A stretch of 9,742 bases of DNA from Spirosomataceae bacterium (GCA_030731175.1 JANQUM010000085.1:1-9742); one strand, 5' to 3'. Counted from the stretch's first letter, positions 1 to 7,359 are shown. Notes: generated by a model from the sequence alone, not told the origin. A program made the numbers and translations.

Positions 1-110
1 TGCATTTGATTCCGTTAAACAGCATGGCAGACATGGATTTTAGCGATAAACTGACGGTTACGCAAGAAGAACTTGCCGAAACGGCCGAGAAGATTCGGGG
101 GGAGATGTGA
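1..110 (+). CDS. C-terminal end of an unidentified protein (partial)
   Basis: The frame starting at base 3 is open from the window edge to a TGA at 108-110 and encodes 35 residues ending in EKIRGEM. The tail is acidic and probably helical (TQEELAETAEKIR). I do not recognise the family and cannot give a function. It is called as coding because the frame is open from the edge, it ends 13 bases before a strong hairpin, and the next gene faces it from the other strand, as expected for a convergent pair. The frame is short, so a chance open frame cannot be ruled out. Confidence 0.55.
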   Translation, partial: HLIPLNSMADMDFSDKLTVTQEELAETAEKIRGEM

Positions 111-122
111 TCCCATCCTGTC

Positions 123-157
123 CCCTTCCCCAATCCCGTACATACGGGAGGGAAGGG
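123..157. terminator. Strong intergenic hairpin between convergent genes
   Basis: An outer 8-bp stem (CCCTTCCC 123-130 with GGGAAGGG 150-157) and an inner 6-bp stem (TCCCGT 134-139 with ACGGGA 144-149) stack around a 4-base loop. A 3-base bulge (131-133) lies on the left side only. On the plus strand the hairpin is followed by AGCATTTTGAATTTT, which is T-rich but has no long T run. On the minus strand no T run follows. It sits 12 bases past the stop of the upstream plus-strand gene and 13 bases past the ppgK stop, so it most likely ends transcription of the plus-strand gene and may slow transcription from ppgK. It could instead be one copy of a dispersed palindromic repeat. Confidence 0.55.
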
Positions 158-170
158 AGCATTTTGAATT

Positions 171-917
171 TTACAACAACCCTTTCGCTGCCATGGCGGC
201 ACCGATAATCCCGGCTTCATTTTGGGTTTGGGCGGCTACAACTTCGGCGTTTACGCCGAGTTTTATGTGCTTTTCAAAGAGGTTCATTTTTTTACTTGCA
301 CCGCCACCAAGTATGATCAGATCAGGCGAAAAAAGCATATCAATGTGCTGAAGATACTGATTGAAACGCTTTGCCCACTGTACCCACGTAAGCTTATCAG
401 TAGTTCGGATGGAATCAGCGGCATACTGCTCCCACAAAATTTTCTTTCTGTAATTGAGTCTTCCCAGTTCAAAATTCGGCACTAATTTACCGTTTACGAA
501 GAAGCCTGAGCCAAGACCCGTCCCAATGGTAATCATAATCACCACGCCTTTATTATCTTTGCCCGCACCGTGTTCCATTTCGGCAACTCCGGCAGCATCG
601 GCATCGTTGATGACAACAAAAGGCATTCCGCACTCTTTTTCAAATAATTTCGGAATATCTGTTCCCACCCATTCAGGATCGAGGTTGCTATGCAAACGTG
701 CAACGCCGTGGTGCACGAGCGTCGGGAAACCGCAACCAACGGGGCCTTCGTACTTAAAATGACTTGTAATTCGTTTGACGACTTTCGCCATATCTTCGGG
801 TTTCTTAGATTTGGGCGTAGCAATTCGGAAACGCTCCGTGGTCAATTCTCCGGTTTCAATATTCACTAATGCACCTTTCATGCCCGAACCGCCTACGTCT
901 ATGCCTAATATTTCCAT
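171..917 (-). CDS. ppgK: Polyphosphate glucokinase-like ROK family sugar kinase
   Basis: This is a predicted cytoplasmic kinase of 248 residues that phosphorylates glucose to glucose 6-phosphate, using polyphosphate and/or ATP. Visible motifs are the phosphate loop DVGGSGMKG (7-15), INDADAAG (103-110) with the expected catalytic base Asp105, the second phosphate motif IGTGLGSG (131-138), LVPNFELG (145-152), the adenosine-side GGG (204-206), and the C-terminal AGIIGAAMAA. The length and the order of motifs, including THG/VHHG-like and WVGT segments, follow actinobacterial PpgK more closely than general ROK glucokinases. An ATG at 917 is preferred over an in-frame TTG at 920 because it places the glycine-rich loop at the usual distance from the N-terminus. 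The family's ExGH sugar-binding motif reads ELGR here (150-153), with Arg in place of His. The phosphate donor cannot be settled from sequence alone. Confidence 0.88.
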   Translation of the reverse strand: MEILGIDVGGSGMKGALVNIETGELTTERFRIATPKSKKPEDMAKVVKRITSHFKYEGPVGCGFPTLVHHGVARLHSNLDPEWVGTDIPKLFEKECGMPFVVINDADAAGVAEMEHGAGKDNKGVVIMITIGTGLGSGFFVNGKLVPNFELGRLNYRKKILWEQYAADSIRTTDKLTWVQWAKRFNQYLQHIDMLFSPDLIILGGGASKKMNLFEKHIKLGVNAEVVAAQTQNEAGIIGAAMAAKGLL

Positions 918-946
918 CAATTATTTCTTATTTGTGAATGATTCCT

Positions 947-978
947 TAAAGCTACGGCGGTTAACGGGATTTCACAAA
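947..978 (-). promoter_or_regulatory. Predicted Bacteroidota-type promoter of ppgK
   Basis: Read on the minus strand, TTTG (978-975) is followed by a 20-base spacer and TAGCTTTA (954-947). This matches the Bacteroidota primary-sigma pattern TTTG-N19-21-TAnnTTTG except for the last base. Transcription would begin near 940, giving a leader of about 23 bases before the ATG at 917. No Shine-Dalgarno motif is visible, which is normal for this phylum. Confidence 0.5.
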
Positions 979-1036
979 TACTGCTTCAATTAACAATGTT
1001 AGTGAGTCAAATTCATTATTCGATTTCGGAAATTCT

Positions 1037-1044
1037 TAACTTTA
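1037..1044 (+). promoter_or_regulatory. Possible -7 element of miaA (weak)
   Basis: TAACTTTA matches TAnnTTTG at all but the last base and ends four bases before the miaA ATG. No TTTG lies at the matching -33 distance. If it is used, the transcript would be leaderless or nearly so. The call rests mainly on its likeness to the better-supported ppgK element on the other strand. Confidence 0.25.
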
Positions 1045-1048
1045 AGGA

Positions 1049-2032
1049 ATGAACCAAGAAAACGTACAAAGTCAAGTTATTCCCATCATCCTCGGCCCAA
1101 CCGCCAGCGGAAAAACAAAACTCGCCGTGGCTTTAGCGAAGCAACTTAACGGTGAAATTATCAGTGCAGACAGCCGACAGGTTTATCGGGGAATGAACAT
1201 CGGCACGGGAAAAGATTACGAAGAATACATTATTGACAATCAGCAAATTAAGTATCATTTAATAGACATTTTTGACGCTGGAGAAAAGTACGACGTTTCA
1301 CGATTCAAAACCGATTGCCTGAAAGCAATTACCGATATTCAAAGCCGAAATAAAACGCCCATTATTTGCGGCGGAACGGGGCTGTACGTCGAAGCCCTTT
1401 TACGAGATTTTACCACGCTTGACATTCCACCAAACGAAGAGTTAAGAAAAGAACTTCTCGAAAAGAGTACGGAAGAATTACTCGAAATCCTGAATCGAAT
1501 TTCCCCAAATCATGAAGTTGATATTTCTACTCGAAAAAGAATTATTCGGGGTATTGAGGTCTTTTCAGTTAACAATGAACAGTTAACAATAATCAATAAT
1601 CGAGCAAAAACAAACGTCGGGCAAAAACCAAGAACTCAAAACCTCAAACCCATCACGATAGCTATCGGGAACAAACTCTTTTGCCTAAACCCGCCCGTTG
1701 AATTACGACGAGAGAAAATCACGAAACGACTTCGACAACGTATTGACAACGAAGGACTTATCGAAGAAGTAGAAGATTTATTAAATTCAGGAATAACGCC
1801 AGAACAACTGATTTACTACGGTTTAGAATACAAATTCATCACCGAATACTTGCAAGGAAACTGGACAAAAGAGGAGCTTTTTGAACGGCTCAACACGGCA
1901 ATTCATCGCTTCGCAAAACGTCAAATGACTTTCTTCAGAAGTATGGAAAAGCGGGGGTTAGAAATTAATTGGATTAGTGGCGATTTGAGTACGGAGGAAA
2001 GGTTGAAAGCGATAACGCTTCAATTATTTTAA
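1049..2032 (+). CDS. miaA: tRNA dimethylallyltransferase (isopentenyl-tRNA transferase)
   Basis: MiaA transfers a dimethylallyl group to N6 of adenosine 37 in tRNAs that read UNN codons; it acts in the cytoplasm. The 327-residue product shows the P-loop GPTASGKT (16-23), the catalytic-Asp motif ADSRQVYRGM (40-49, Asp41), ICGGTGLYVEAL (106-117), and the C-terminal KRQMTFFR (290-297) that contacts tRNA. Differences from the E. coli-type enzyme are IGTGKD (51-56) where IGTAKP is usual, and YYGLEYKF (256-263) where a GYKE motif is usual. This suggests a second-type MiaA paralogue like those I recall in Bacteroidota. Residues about 173-201 form a low-complexity insert encoded by heptamer repeats, placed between RGIEVF and ITIAIG. 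The start is the first ATG and gives a normal distance to the P-loop. The 3' end overlaps nuoN, which is convergent, by 9 bases (TAA at 2030-2032). Confidence 0.95.
   Translation: MNQENVQSQVIPIILGPTASGKTKLAVALAKQLNGEIISADSRQVYRGMNIGTGKDYEEYIIDNQQIKYHLIDIFDAGEKYDVSRFKTDCLKAITDIQSRNKTPIICGGTGLYVEALLRDFTTLDIPPNEELRKELLEKSTEELLEILNRISPNHEVDISTRKRIIRGIEVFSVNNEQLTIINNRAKTNVGQKPRTQNLKPITIAIGNKLFCLNPPVELRREKITKRLRQRIDNEGLIEEVEDLLNSGITPEQLIYYGLEYKFITEYLQGNWTKEELFERLNTAIHRFAKRQMTFFRSMEKRGLEINWISGDLSTEERLKAITLQLF
1566..1651 (+). repeat. Composite heptamer repeat inside miaA
   Basis: Two 7-base-period arrays sit within the coding frame. The first (1566-1600) has five units alternating between CAGTTAA, CAATGAA and CAATAAT types. 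After a 23-base linker (1601-1623) the second (1624-1651) has four units of the AAAACCT/CAAACCC type. They encode NEQLTIINN and KPRTQNLKP. The same two array types, in the same order and frame, occur inside the ABC permease at 9135-9037. The insert falls in a stretch of MiaA between conserved blocks, where it would be tolerated. Confidence 0.8.
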
Positions 2033-3490
2033 AAACGAAAACCCATTCACCCAACCAATCATATTTTCGGGAAGAATAAAGAGGTAAATTGTGACGAACG
2101 CTAAGAAAGCAACTAAGATATATTTCCAGAAACCAACGTACAGCCACGTCATTTTGTGCGGGCGGGGTTTCACGATTAAGTAAAACGGAATTTTGAGGTA
2201 ATACACCATCGAAACGGCGGTATTTAACAAGCCAAAAACCAGCACAACGGCGTAAATGGCGTTTCCGTCAAATTGATAGACATCCCATAATGAACTGAAT
2301 ATCAACAGCTTGGAAGTAAATCCGATGGTTGGTGGAAAGCCAACTAACGCCATCATCAAAATAACGGAGGCAACAGAAATGATTACATCAAACTGCCCAA
2401 GCCCTTGCATGGATTCGAGTTCGTAATTTAGGGTGCGTTGGGCAATTAAATCTATCAAAACAAACGCTCCCATCGTGATGCAAACGTAGGCGGTTACGTA
2501 AAAATACGCCGCTTGAAAACCCGTAGTGTTATTAACCAATAACCCGATTAATATAAAACCCGCTTGAGCAATGGTAGAATAACCAAGCATTCTTTTTGCG
2601 TTGGTTTGCCACAAGGCAGAAAAGTTTCCGATGGTAAGGGAAAGTAAAATTATGACGGTCAAAACCGGCACGAAATCAACGGATAAATGCTCAAAAATGC
2701 GAGTCATTACCAACACAGCAGCCGCTTTTGGTGCAATGGATAAAAACGAAGCAACGGGCGTTGGTGTGGCTTCGTAAATATCGGGCGTCCAGGCGTGAAA
2801 TGGTGCGGCGGAAAGCTTGAAAAGTACGCCGCCCAGCGTCATGAAACCAACCACTTGAATTACCCAAGCCGGAGTATCCAGCAAAGCTGCGTTGAAAGCA
2901 GGATCAGCAAAGTTCAGGCTTCCCGTAATGCCATAAAACCACGACATCCCGTACAACATCACCGCCGAACTCGTTGCCCCAAAAAGCAGGTATTTGATAC
3001 CCGACTCTACATTCGGTTTACCTTTTTTCATCACAACAAGTAAGTACGAACATATCGAAACAAACTCTAACGCCACAAATAAGACGAGCAAATTAGTGGT
3101 CATCACAACTAAGAAAAGACCAAAGATTGCCCCAAGCAGAAAAATGAAAAATTCGCCCTCAATTTTGTAATCAAAAAAGCGGTGGTGCAGCAGCGTGATA
3201 ATTCCGGTTACGAGGATAAGGCGTTTAAAGAAAACGGCTTTGTCATCAATAATTATGCTATCGTAAAATAACTTAACTTCTTCACCAGCAGCTAATTGAT
3301 TTCCATACAAAACCCAAAAACCGCTCAAAATACCAATCAAAATCCACGTAAAACGCGGGTGTTTTGAGGAATTACTGAGGTCAGGGTTGAAGGTAACAAT
3401 TACGATAACCGACAACAACGCTAAGACGAAATATTCATCAATGGCAAACCGGCGGGTGCTGGCAATAATATGTTGTAGGTTTTCGAGCAT
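2024..3490 (-). CDS. nuoN: NADH-quinone oxidoreductase subunit N
   Basis: NuoN is an antiporter-like, proton-translocating subunit of the complex I membrane arm. The product has 488 residues, close to the E. coli length, and is almost entirely hydrophobic, as expected for about 14 membrane helices. Diagnostic stretches are LEFVSICSYLLV (141-152) with the conserved helix-5 glutamate Glu142; LFKLSAAPFHAWTPD (223-237) with Lys225; PTPVASFLSIAPK (243-255) with Lys255; YSTIAQAGF (304-312); and GFPPTIGFTSK (384-394) with Lys394. All the charged residues expected for the proton channel are present. It is the last gene of the nuoL-M-N block, 17 bases after nuoM, so it is almost certainly co-transcribed. 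Its TAA (2026-2024) lies inside the end of miaA on the other strand, leaving no intergenic terminator. Confidence 0.97.
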   Translation of the reverse strand: MLENLQHIIASTRRFAIDEYFVLALLSVIVIVTFNPDLSNSSKHPRFTWILIGILSGFWVLYGNQLAAGEEVKLFYDSIIIDDKAVFFKRLILVTGIITLLHHRFFDYKIEGEFFIFLLGAIFGLFLVVMTTNLLVLFVALEFVSICSYLLVVMKKGKPNVESGIKYLLFGATSSAVMLYGMSWFYGITGSLNFADPAFNAALLDTPAWVIQVVGFMTLGGVLFKLSAAPFHAWTPDIYEATPTPVASFLSIAPKAAAVLVMTRIFEHLSVDFVPVLTVIILLSLTIGNFSALWQTNAKRMLGYSTIAQAGFILIGLLVNNTTGFQAAYFYVTAYVCITMGAFVLIDLIAQRTLNYELESMQGLGQFDVIISVASVILMMALVGFPPTIGFTSKLLIFSSLWDVYQFDGNAIYAVVLVFGLLNTAVSMVYYLKIPFYLIVKPRPHKMTWLYVGFWKYILVAFLAFVTIYLFILPENMIGWVNGFSFLK

Positions 3491-3507
3491 CGGATTTTCG
3501 GTAGAAC

Positions 3508-5085
3508 TTAAAAGCGGGTCAGTAAATAAGAAACGGTTTCGTTGGTGATGTCAAAGAGTAAATTCGGAAAAATACCGAAAGTTATTACCAGTAAAGCGAG
3601 CGAAAATAGTAAAATCATTTCGCGGTTATCAAGGTCGGTTAGTTTTTCCACAAACTCGCTTTTGGTCTTAAATTCGCCCAAAAACATGCGTTGGAAAGTC
3701 CAAAGAAAATATACGGCAGAAAGCACGATTCCCAACGCTCCCAATAACGCAACCCAACTCGGAAATAAGTGCGTCTGGAATGCTCCCATAAGCGTGAAAA
3801 ATTCACCGATAAAGCCCGACAAAGCGGGTAAACCCAACGATCCGAAAAACGCAATGGCAACCATGAGCGTGTAAAGCGGCATTTTGCCAAAAATTCCTTG
3901 AAAATCGGCGATTTGACGGCTGTGCGTACGATCATAAATTACACCGACAATTAAAAACAACATTGCTGAGAGCAAACCGTGGCTAAACATTTGATAAATA
4001 CCGCCGCTGATTCCTTCGGAGGTTACCGAAGCAAAACCGAGAAAAACAAAACCCATGTGCGAAACGGAAGAATACGCCACCATCTTCTTCAAATCTGTTT
4101 GGGCGAGGGCGTTCAATGCTCCGTAAATTATGGAAATTACGCCCGCTCCAGCAACCCAATAAGTGAATTGATACGCTGCGTCTGGCATTAATTCGTAGCC
4201 AATTCTGAGAAATCCGTAGCCGCCAATTTTCAGCAAAACGCCCGCTAAAACCACCGAAACCGCCGTTGGGGCTTCTACGTGGGCATCTGGCAGCCACGTG
4301 TGAAACGGAACCATAGGGAGCTTTATTCCGAAACCGATAAACAGCAGCATAAACATAAATTCACGGGCGGGCATCCCTAAAATTGTTGCTGTAGAATCAG
4401 GATGCAGCAGGCGGTCAGGTAGATAATTTGCTTCGTTGGCAAGCACCCGAAAATCAAACGAGTGAACAATTGCCCCAAGTTCATCCGAGAAAAAAGGATC
4501 GGCAACCGACATTGAAAGCCCAATCATGACAATCAATATAAAGACCGAACCAACAAGCGTGTAAATGAAAAATTTGAGGGCTGCGTATTCCCGGCGTTCT
4601 CCGCCCCAAATTGCGATGAGAAAATACATCGGCAGCAACATGAACTCGAAAAAGAGGAAGAAAAGGAAGAAATCTACGGAAATAAACGCTCCCATTACAG
4701 AAGCACTCAGTAAGCAATACAACGCAAAATAAGCTTTTTGTCGCTGGCGAATCGTAAACGAAGCCACCGCTCCAATGCACATCACAATACCCGAAAGCAG
4801 CACCATGGGCATGCTCATTCCATCAATTCCGAGTAAAAAATCAACAGAAACGTAACCGAGCGTTCCGAGTTTCAAGCGAATCCATTCAGTGTGTTGAATG
4901 AATTGATAGCCGCTTTTCGTCACATCAAATGCCGTATAAATGGCAAGCACATTGAGCAAATTCAGAATGCTGACCACTACGGCAATCCATTTATACGAAT
5001 TTCTGAACGAGTCAGGCAGCAGCAAAATGAGCAGTGAGCCCACGAGCGGCAAAAATATCAGCGTTGAAAGTAAAATTGAGTTCAT
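3508..5085 (-). CDS. nuoM: NADH-quinone oxidoreductase subunit M
   Basis: NuoM is the middle antiporter-like subunit of the complex I membrane arm. The product has 525 residues, slightly longer than E. coli NuoM, and many membrane helices. Key residues seen are Glu147 in FFEFMLLPMYF, Lys255 in GFGIKLPMVPFHTWLPDAH (252-270), Lys286 in LLKIGGYGFLRIG, His343 and neighbours in AYSSVSHMGF (337-346), and Glu428 in GFIGEFF, which replaces the terminal lysine of the other two antiporter subunits as is usual for NuoM. A less conserved loop (about 196-240) lies between helices and is probably exposed. The gene starts 21 bases after the nuoL stop and ends 17 bases before nuoN, consistent with one transcript. 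The ATG is preceded by A-rich sequence and no Shine-Dalgarno motif. Confidence 0.97.
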   Translation of the reverse strand: MNSILLSTLIFLPLVGSLLILLLPDSFRNSYKWIAVVVSILNLLNVLAIYTAFDVTKSGYQFIQHTEWIRLKLGTLGYVSVDFLLGIDGMSMPMVLLSGIVMCIGAVASFTIRQRQKAYFALYCLLSASVMGAFISVDFFLFFLFFEFMLLPMYFLIAIWGGERREYAALKFFIYTLVGSVFILIVMIGLSMSVADPFFSDELGAIVHSFDFRVLANEANYLPDRLLHPDSTATILGMPAREFMFMLLFIGFGIKLPMVPFHTWLPDAHVEAPTAVSVVLAGVLLKIGGYGFLRIGYELMPDAAYQFTYWVAGAGVISIIYGALNALAQTDLKKMVAYSSVSHMGFVFLGFASVTSEGISGGIYQMFSHGLLSAMLFLIVGVIYDRTHSRQIADFQGIFGKMPLYTLMVAIAFFGSLGLPALSGFIGEFFTLMGAFQTHLFPSWVALLGALGIVLSAVYFLWTFQRMFLGEFKTKSEFVEKLTDLDNREMILLFSLALLVITFGIFPNLLFDITNETVSYLLTRF

Positions 5086-5106
5086 TCAGGCATTTTTAAC
5101 GAGAAA

Positions 5107-7260
5107 TCAGTTTCCCAAAACAAAGAGCAGCATAATTAATAGTATCAAACCCGCAATCAAAGAAGCAATGTACGACTGCACCCGCCCGGCTTGCAATTGT
5201 CGGGTGAGTTTTCCGAGTCTTCCCGCTGCTTCGGAAATGAGCGTGATGCTTCGATCAATAATCACTTGCTCAAAATTACGAATTTCGTCCGCAAAATGGA
5301 TTAATAAAGTTCCGATTCGGTTTACGACTCCGTCAAGCCAAGTGCTGTCAAAATAATGCAGCCAACGGCTTACGCCACTCACCGTGGTGAAGTTTAAAAC
5401 CTCACTTTTCTCGTCAAATTCTTCCACTTTCTCAGCGACTCCGATCAATGGTTTCACAAAGATAAAACGGTAAAGCGAATTTATATAATAGTGATTTTGG
5501 GCAAAGCGAGCTATCCAGTTTGAATCACCGTAAACTGCTGTTTCGTTACGGATTCGCCCAACTTCTTCTTTAGCAAATGTATAACTGAGCCAAATACTCA
5601 GTAGCGTAATACCGAGCATTCCGTAGGCAACCCAATGATATTTTTCGGATAAAATAACCGGAAAAGTGGTTTCAAACGTGCTGTTTTCCATCGAAAACGG
5701 ATTCAGCGAAAACGGGAGAAACAGCGACAAAAATGCCATGACCATTACCGCCGCTTCCATCGGCCCGATGCTGCGGATAAAGTTTGACACCAAGTTTTCC
5801 CGAAAACCCATTTCTTCGGCACTTACTACTGCTTTCATGCCTTTCCTGACGTTACTATAAGTATTCACAACGCTCTGAACGATTGCCTTCATAGTGCTGC
5901 CTTGCCGATCAAAAAACACTAAAATATACAGCCGTGTAATGTAGTAAGCCGTTAACGCCGAAGCGAAAACCGCCGTTAACGGAATTAAGAAATAAACGTC
6001 ATTTTGTTTGGCATCCGCCCAAGAAAAAGCAGAAATCAATAACGCATCTTTTGACAAATAACCAGAGAAAAACGGCAAACCCGCTAACGCCGCCGAGCAG
6101 ATTCCGAAGCACCAAAAAATGATGGGCATCCGCTTACGGAGATTTCCCATTTTACGAATGTCTTGGTTGTGATGTAAATAGTGAATTACCGCTCCTGCCC
6201 CCAAGAAAAGTCCCGCTTTAAAAAATGCGTGCGTGGTGAGGTGAAACAACGCCGCGTTAGTTGCCCCTATCCCGATTCCGGTTACCATCAAACCTAATTG
6301 CGAAATGGTAGAATACGCCAAAACCTTTTTAATATCGTATTGAAAAATGGCGGAAATAGCGGAAATCAACGCCGTAAAAACACCGATTATCGCAATAATT
6401 AACCCGGCAGTTGGGGTGAGTAAAAACGCAATGCGAGCCATCAGGAAAATACCCGCCGCAACCATTGTGGCGGCGTGAATCAACGCCGAAACGGGCGTTG
6501 GCCCCTCCATGGCGTCGGGTAGCCAAACCTGCAACGGGAACTGAGCCGACTTAGCTACGCAACCGCAGAAAAGCAACAACCCCATTACCGTCAACAGATA
6601 ACTTTTTGAGTATTGCTGTGAAGCTGAGTATATCTCAAAATCGGCGAAGAGCTTGGTTGCCTGCTCGGCTACTTCACTTATATTCAATGTATTAAAAAAC
6701 GAATAAACCAGAAATATCCCGAAGAGAAAACCGACATCTCCGACTCTATTCATGATAAATGCCTTCTTGGAAGCAGCCGTAGCCGCCGGGCGTTTGTACC
6801 AAAAGCCGATGAGTAAATAAGAGCAGAAACCTACTAACTCCCAAAAGAAAAAGAGTAACAGCAAGTTTCCTGAAATAACCACGCCGAGCATGGCGAAAAT
6901 GAAGAGATTTACGTAGGAAAAATAACGGCTGAAGTCGGGGTCTTTTTCCATGTACCTTATGGAAAAAAGCTGCACCCAAAAACCCACGAATTGCACAATA
7001 AAGTACAACAAAAGCGTCAGGTTATTTATAAGGATATCGAAGTTAAAATTGTGGTTTGCGATAGTAAACCAATTCACAGAAAAGCTCTGACCGCTACCCA
7101 AAACGATCAAGCCTAAAGAAAGCAACATGCCAATCAAGCTGATAAGCAAGGACAGCAGGCTCACCGACTGGTCGGAAAGTTGCTTGCGGGCGGCGAGGAA
7201 AACGACGAAGCCCAGCAAGTAGAACACTAAATTTGATAAAATGACTTGAGGGGCAGACAT
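5107..7260 (-). CDS. nuoL: NADH-quinone oxidoreductase subunit L
   Basis: NuoL is the distal antiporter-like subunit of complex I and carries the long lateral helix that runs along NuoM and NuoN. The product has 717 residues, about 100 more than E. coli NuoL. Conserved parts are Glu141 in FFFWELVGFCSYLLIGFWY (137-155), Lys237 in VAKSAQFPLQVWLPDAMEGP, His262 in LIHAATMVAAG, HAFFKAGLFLGAG (344-356) with Lys348, and GYLSKDALL with Lys404. The extra length comes from a charged segment at about 453-500 and an extended region at about 565-690 ahead of the last membrane helix (about 697-715). That region contains the typical WLDGVVNRIG and LQAGRVQSYI motifs, so the C-terminus looks intact. It is the first gene of the nuoL-M-N operon, with a promoter at 7290-7322. 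nuoK and nuoJ, its usual upstream neighbours, are absent. Confidence 0.97.
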   Translation of the reverse strand: MSAPQVILSNLVFYLLGFVVFLAARKQLSDQSVSLLSLLISLIGMLLSLGLIVLGSGQSFSVNWFTIANHNFNFDILINNLTLLLYFIVQFVGFWVQLFSIRYMEKDPDFSRYFSYVNLFIFAMLGVVISGNLLLLFFFWELVGFCSYLLIGFWYKRPAATAASKKAFIMNRVGDVGFLFGIFLVYSFFNTLNISEVAEQATKLFADFEIYSASQQYSKSYLLTVMGLLLFCGCVAKSAQFPLQVWLPDAMEGPTPVSALIHAATMVAAGIFLMARIAFLLTPTAGLIIAIIGVFTALISAISAIFQYDIKKVLAYSTISQLGLMVTGIGIGATNAALFHLTTHAFFKAGLFLGAGAVIHYLHHNQDIRKMGNLRKRMPIIFWCFGICSAALAGLPFFSGYLSKDALLISAFSWADAKQNDVYFLIPLTAVFASALTAYYITRLYILVFFDRQGSTMKAIVQSVVNTYSNVRKGMKAVVSAEEMGFRENLVSNFIRSIGPMEAAVMVMAFLSLFLPFSLNPFSMENSTFETTFPVILSEKYHWVAYGMLGITLLSIWLSYTFAKEEVGRIRNETAVYGDSNWIARFAQNHYYINSLYRFIFVKPLIGVAEKVEEFDEKSEVLNFTTVSGVSRWLHYFDSTWLDGVVNRIGTLLIHFADEIRNFEQVIIDRSITLISEAAGRLGKLTRQLQAGRVQSYIASLIAGLILLIMLLFVLGN

Positions 7261-7289
7261 GCGGTTGGCTACGTTTTACTACTTTGACC

Positions 7290-7322
7290 CAAAATTAGCC
7301 TAACTAATGCTGAAAGACAAAA
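7290..7322 (-). promoter_or_regulatory. Predicted promoter of the nuoLMN operon
   Basis: On the minus strand TTTTG (7322-7318), a spacer of exactly 20 bases, and TAATTTTG (7297-7290) give a full match to the Bacteroidota TTTG-N19-21-TAnnTTTG promoter. Transcription should start near 7283, leaving a leader of about 22 bases before the nuoL ATG at 7260. It lies directly downstream of the terminator of the preceding operon, so nuoLMN appears to be an independent unit. Confidence 0.65.
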
Positions 7323-7332
7323 GAGATTGCAC

Positions 7333-7359
7333 AAAACGCCGCTTTTAGGCGGCTGTTTT
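7333..7359 (-). terminator. Rho-independent-type terminator after the barrel protein gene
   Basis: Read on the minus strand, AAAAC, a bulged A, and GCCGC (7353-7349) pair with GCGGC (7342-7338) and GTTTT around a 6-base loop, making a 10-bp stem ending in TTTTG. It begins two bases after the TAA of the barrel gene (7364-7362). The symmetrical A and T flanks mean it could also work on the plus strand, but no plus-strand gene needs it. It separates the permease operon from nuoLMN. Confidence 0.7.

Larger units (their letters stand above)
941..1050. repeat. Inverted 11-mer pair flanking the ppgK-miaA divergent region
   Basis: CTTTAAGGAAT occurs at 1040-1050 on the plus strand and exactly again on the minus strand (ATTCCTTAAAG at 941-951). 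With TA[AG] in front, each copy extends to 14 bases with one difference. Each copy overlaps the putative -7 element of its own divergent gene. The pair could simply reflect two similar promoters, or it could be a shared regulatory site. Confidence 0.5.

Noticed and set aside
111..137. A C-rich stretch resembling another heptamer array
   Set aside because: The spacing between CCC runs is 10, 7 and 6 bases, not a steady 7, and the sequence is explained by the hairpin arm.
73..351. A 92-codon plus-strand open frame over the hairpin and the end of ppgK
   Set aside because: It reads through the hairpin and antisense to ppgK, with a composition unlike a protein gene; the frame ending at 110 is the better call.
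4940..5356. A 138-codon open frame on the plus strand crossing the nuoL/nuoM junction
   Set aside because: It is antisense to two well-supported complex I genes, has no recognisable domain, and is explained as a shadow of their coding strand.
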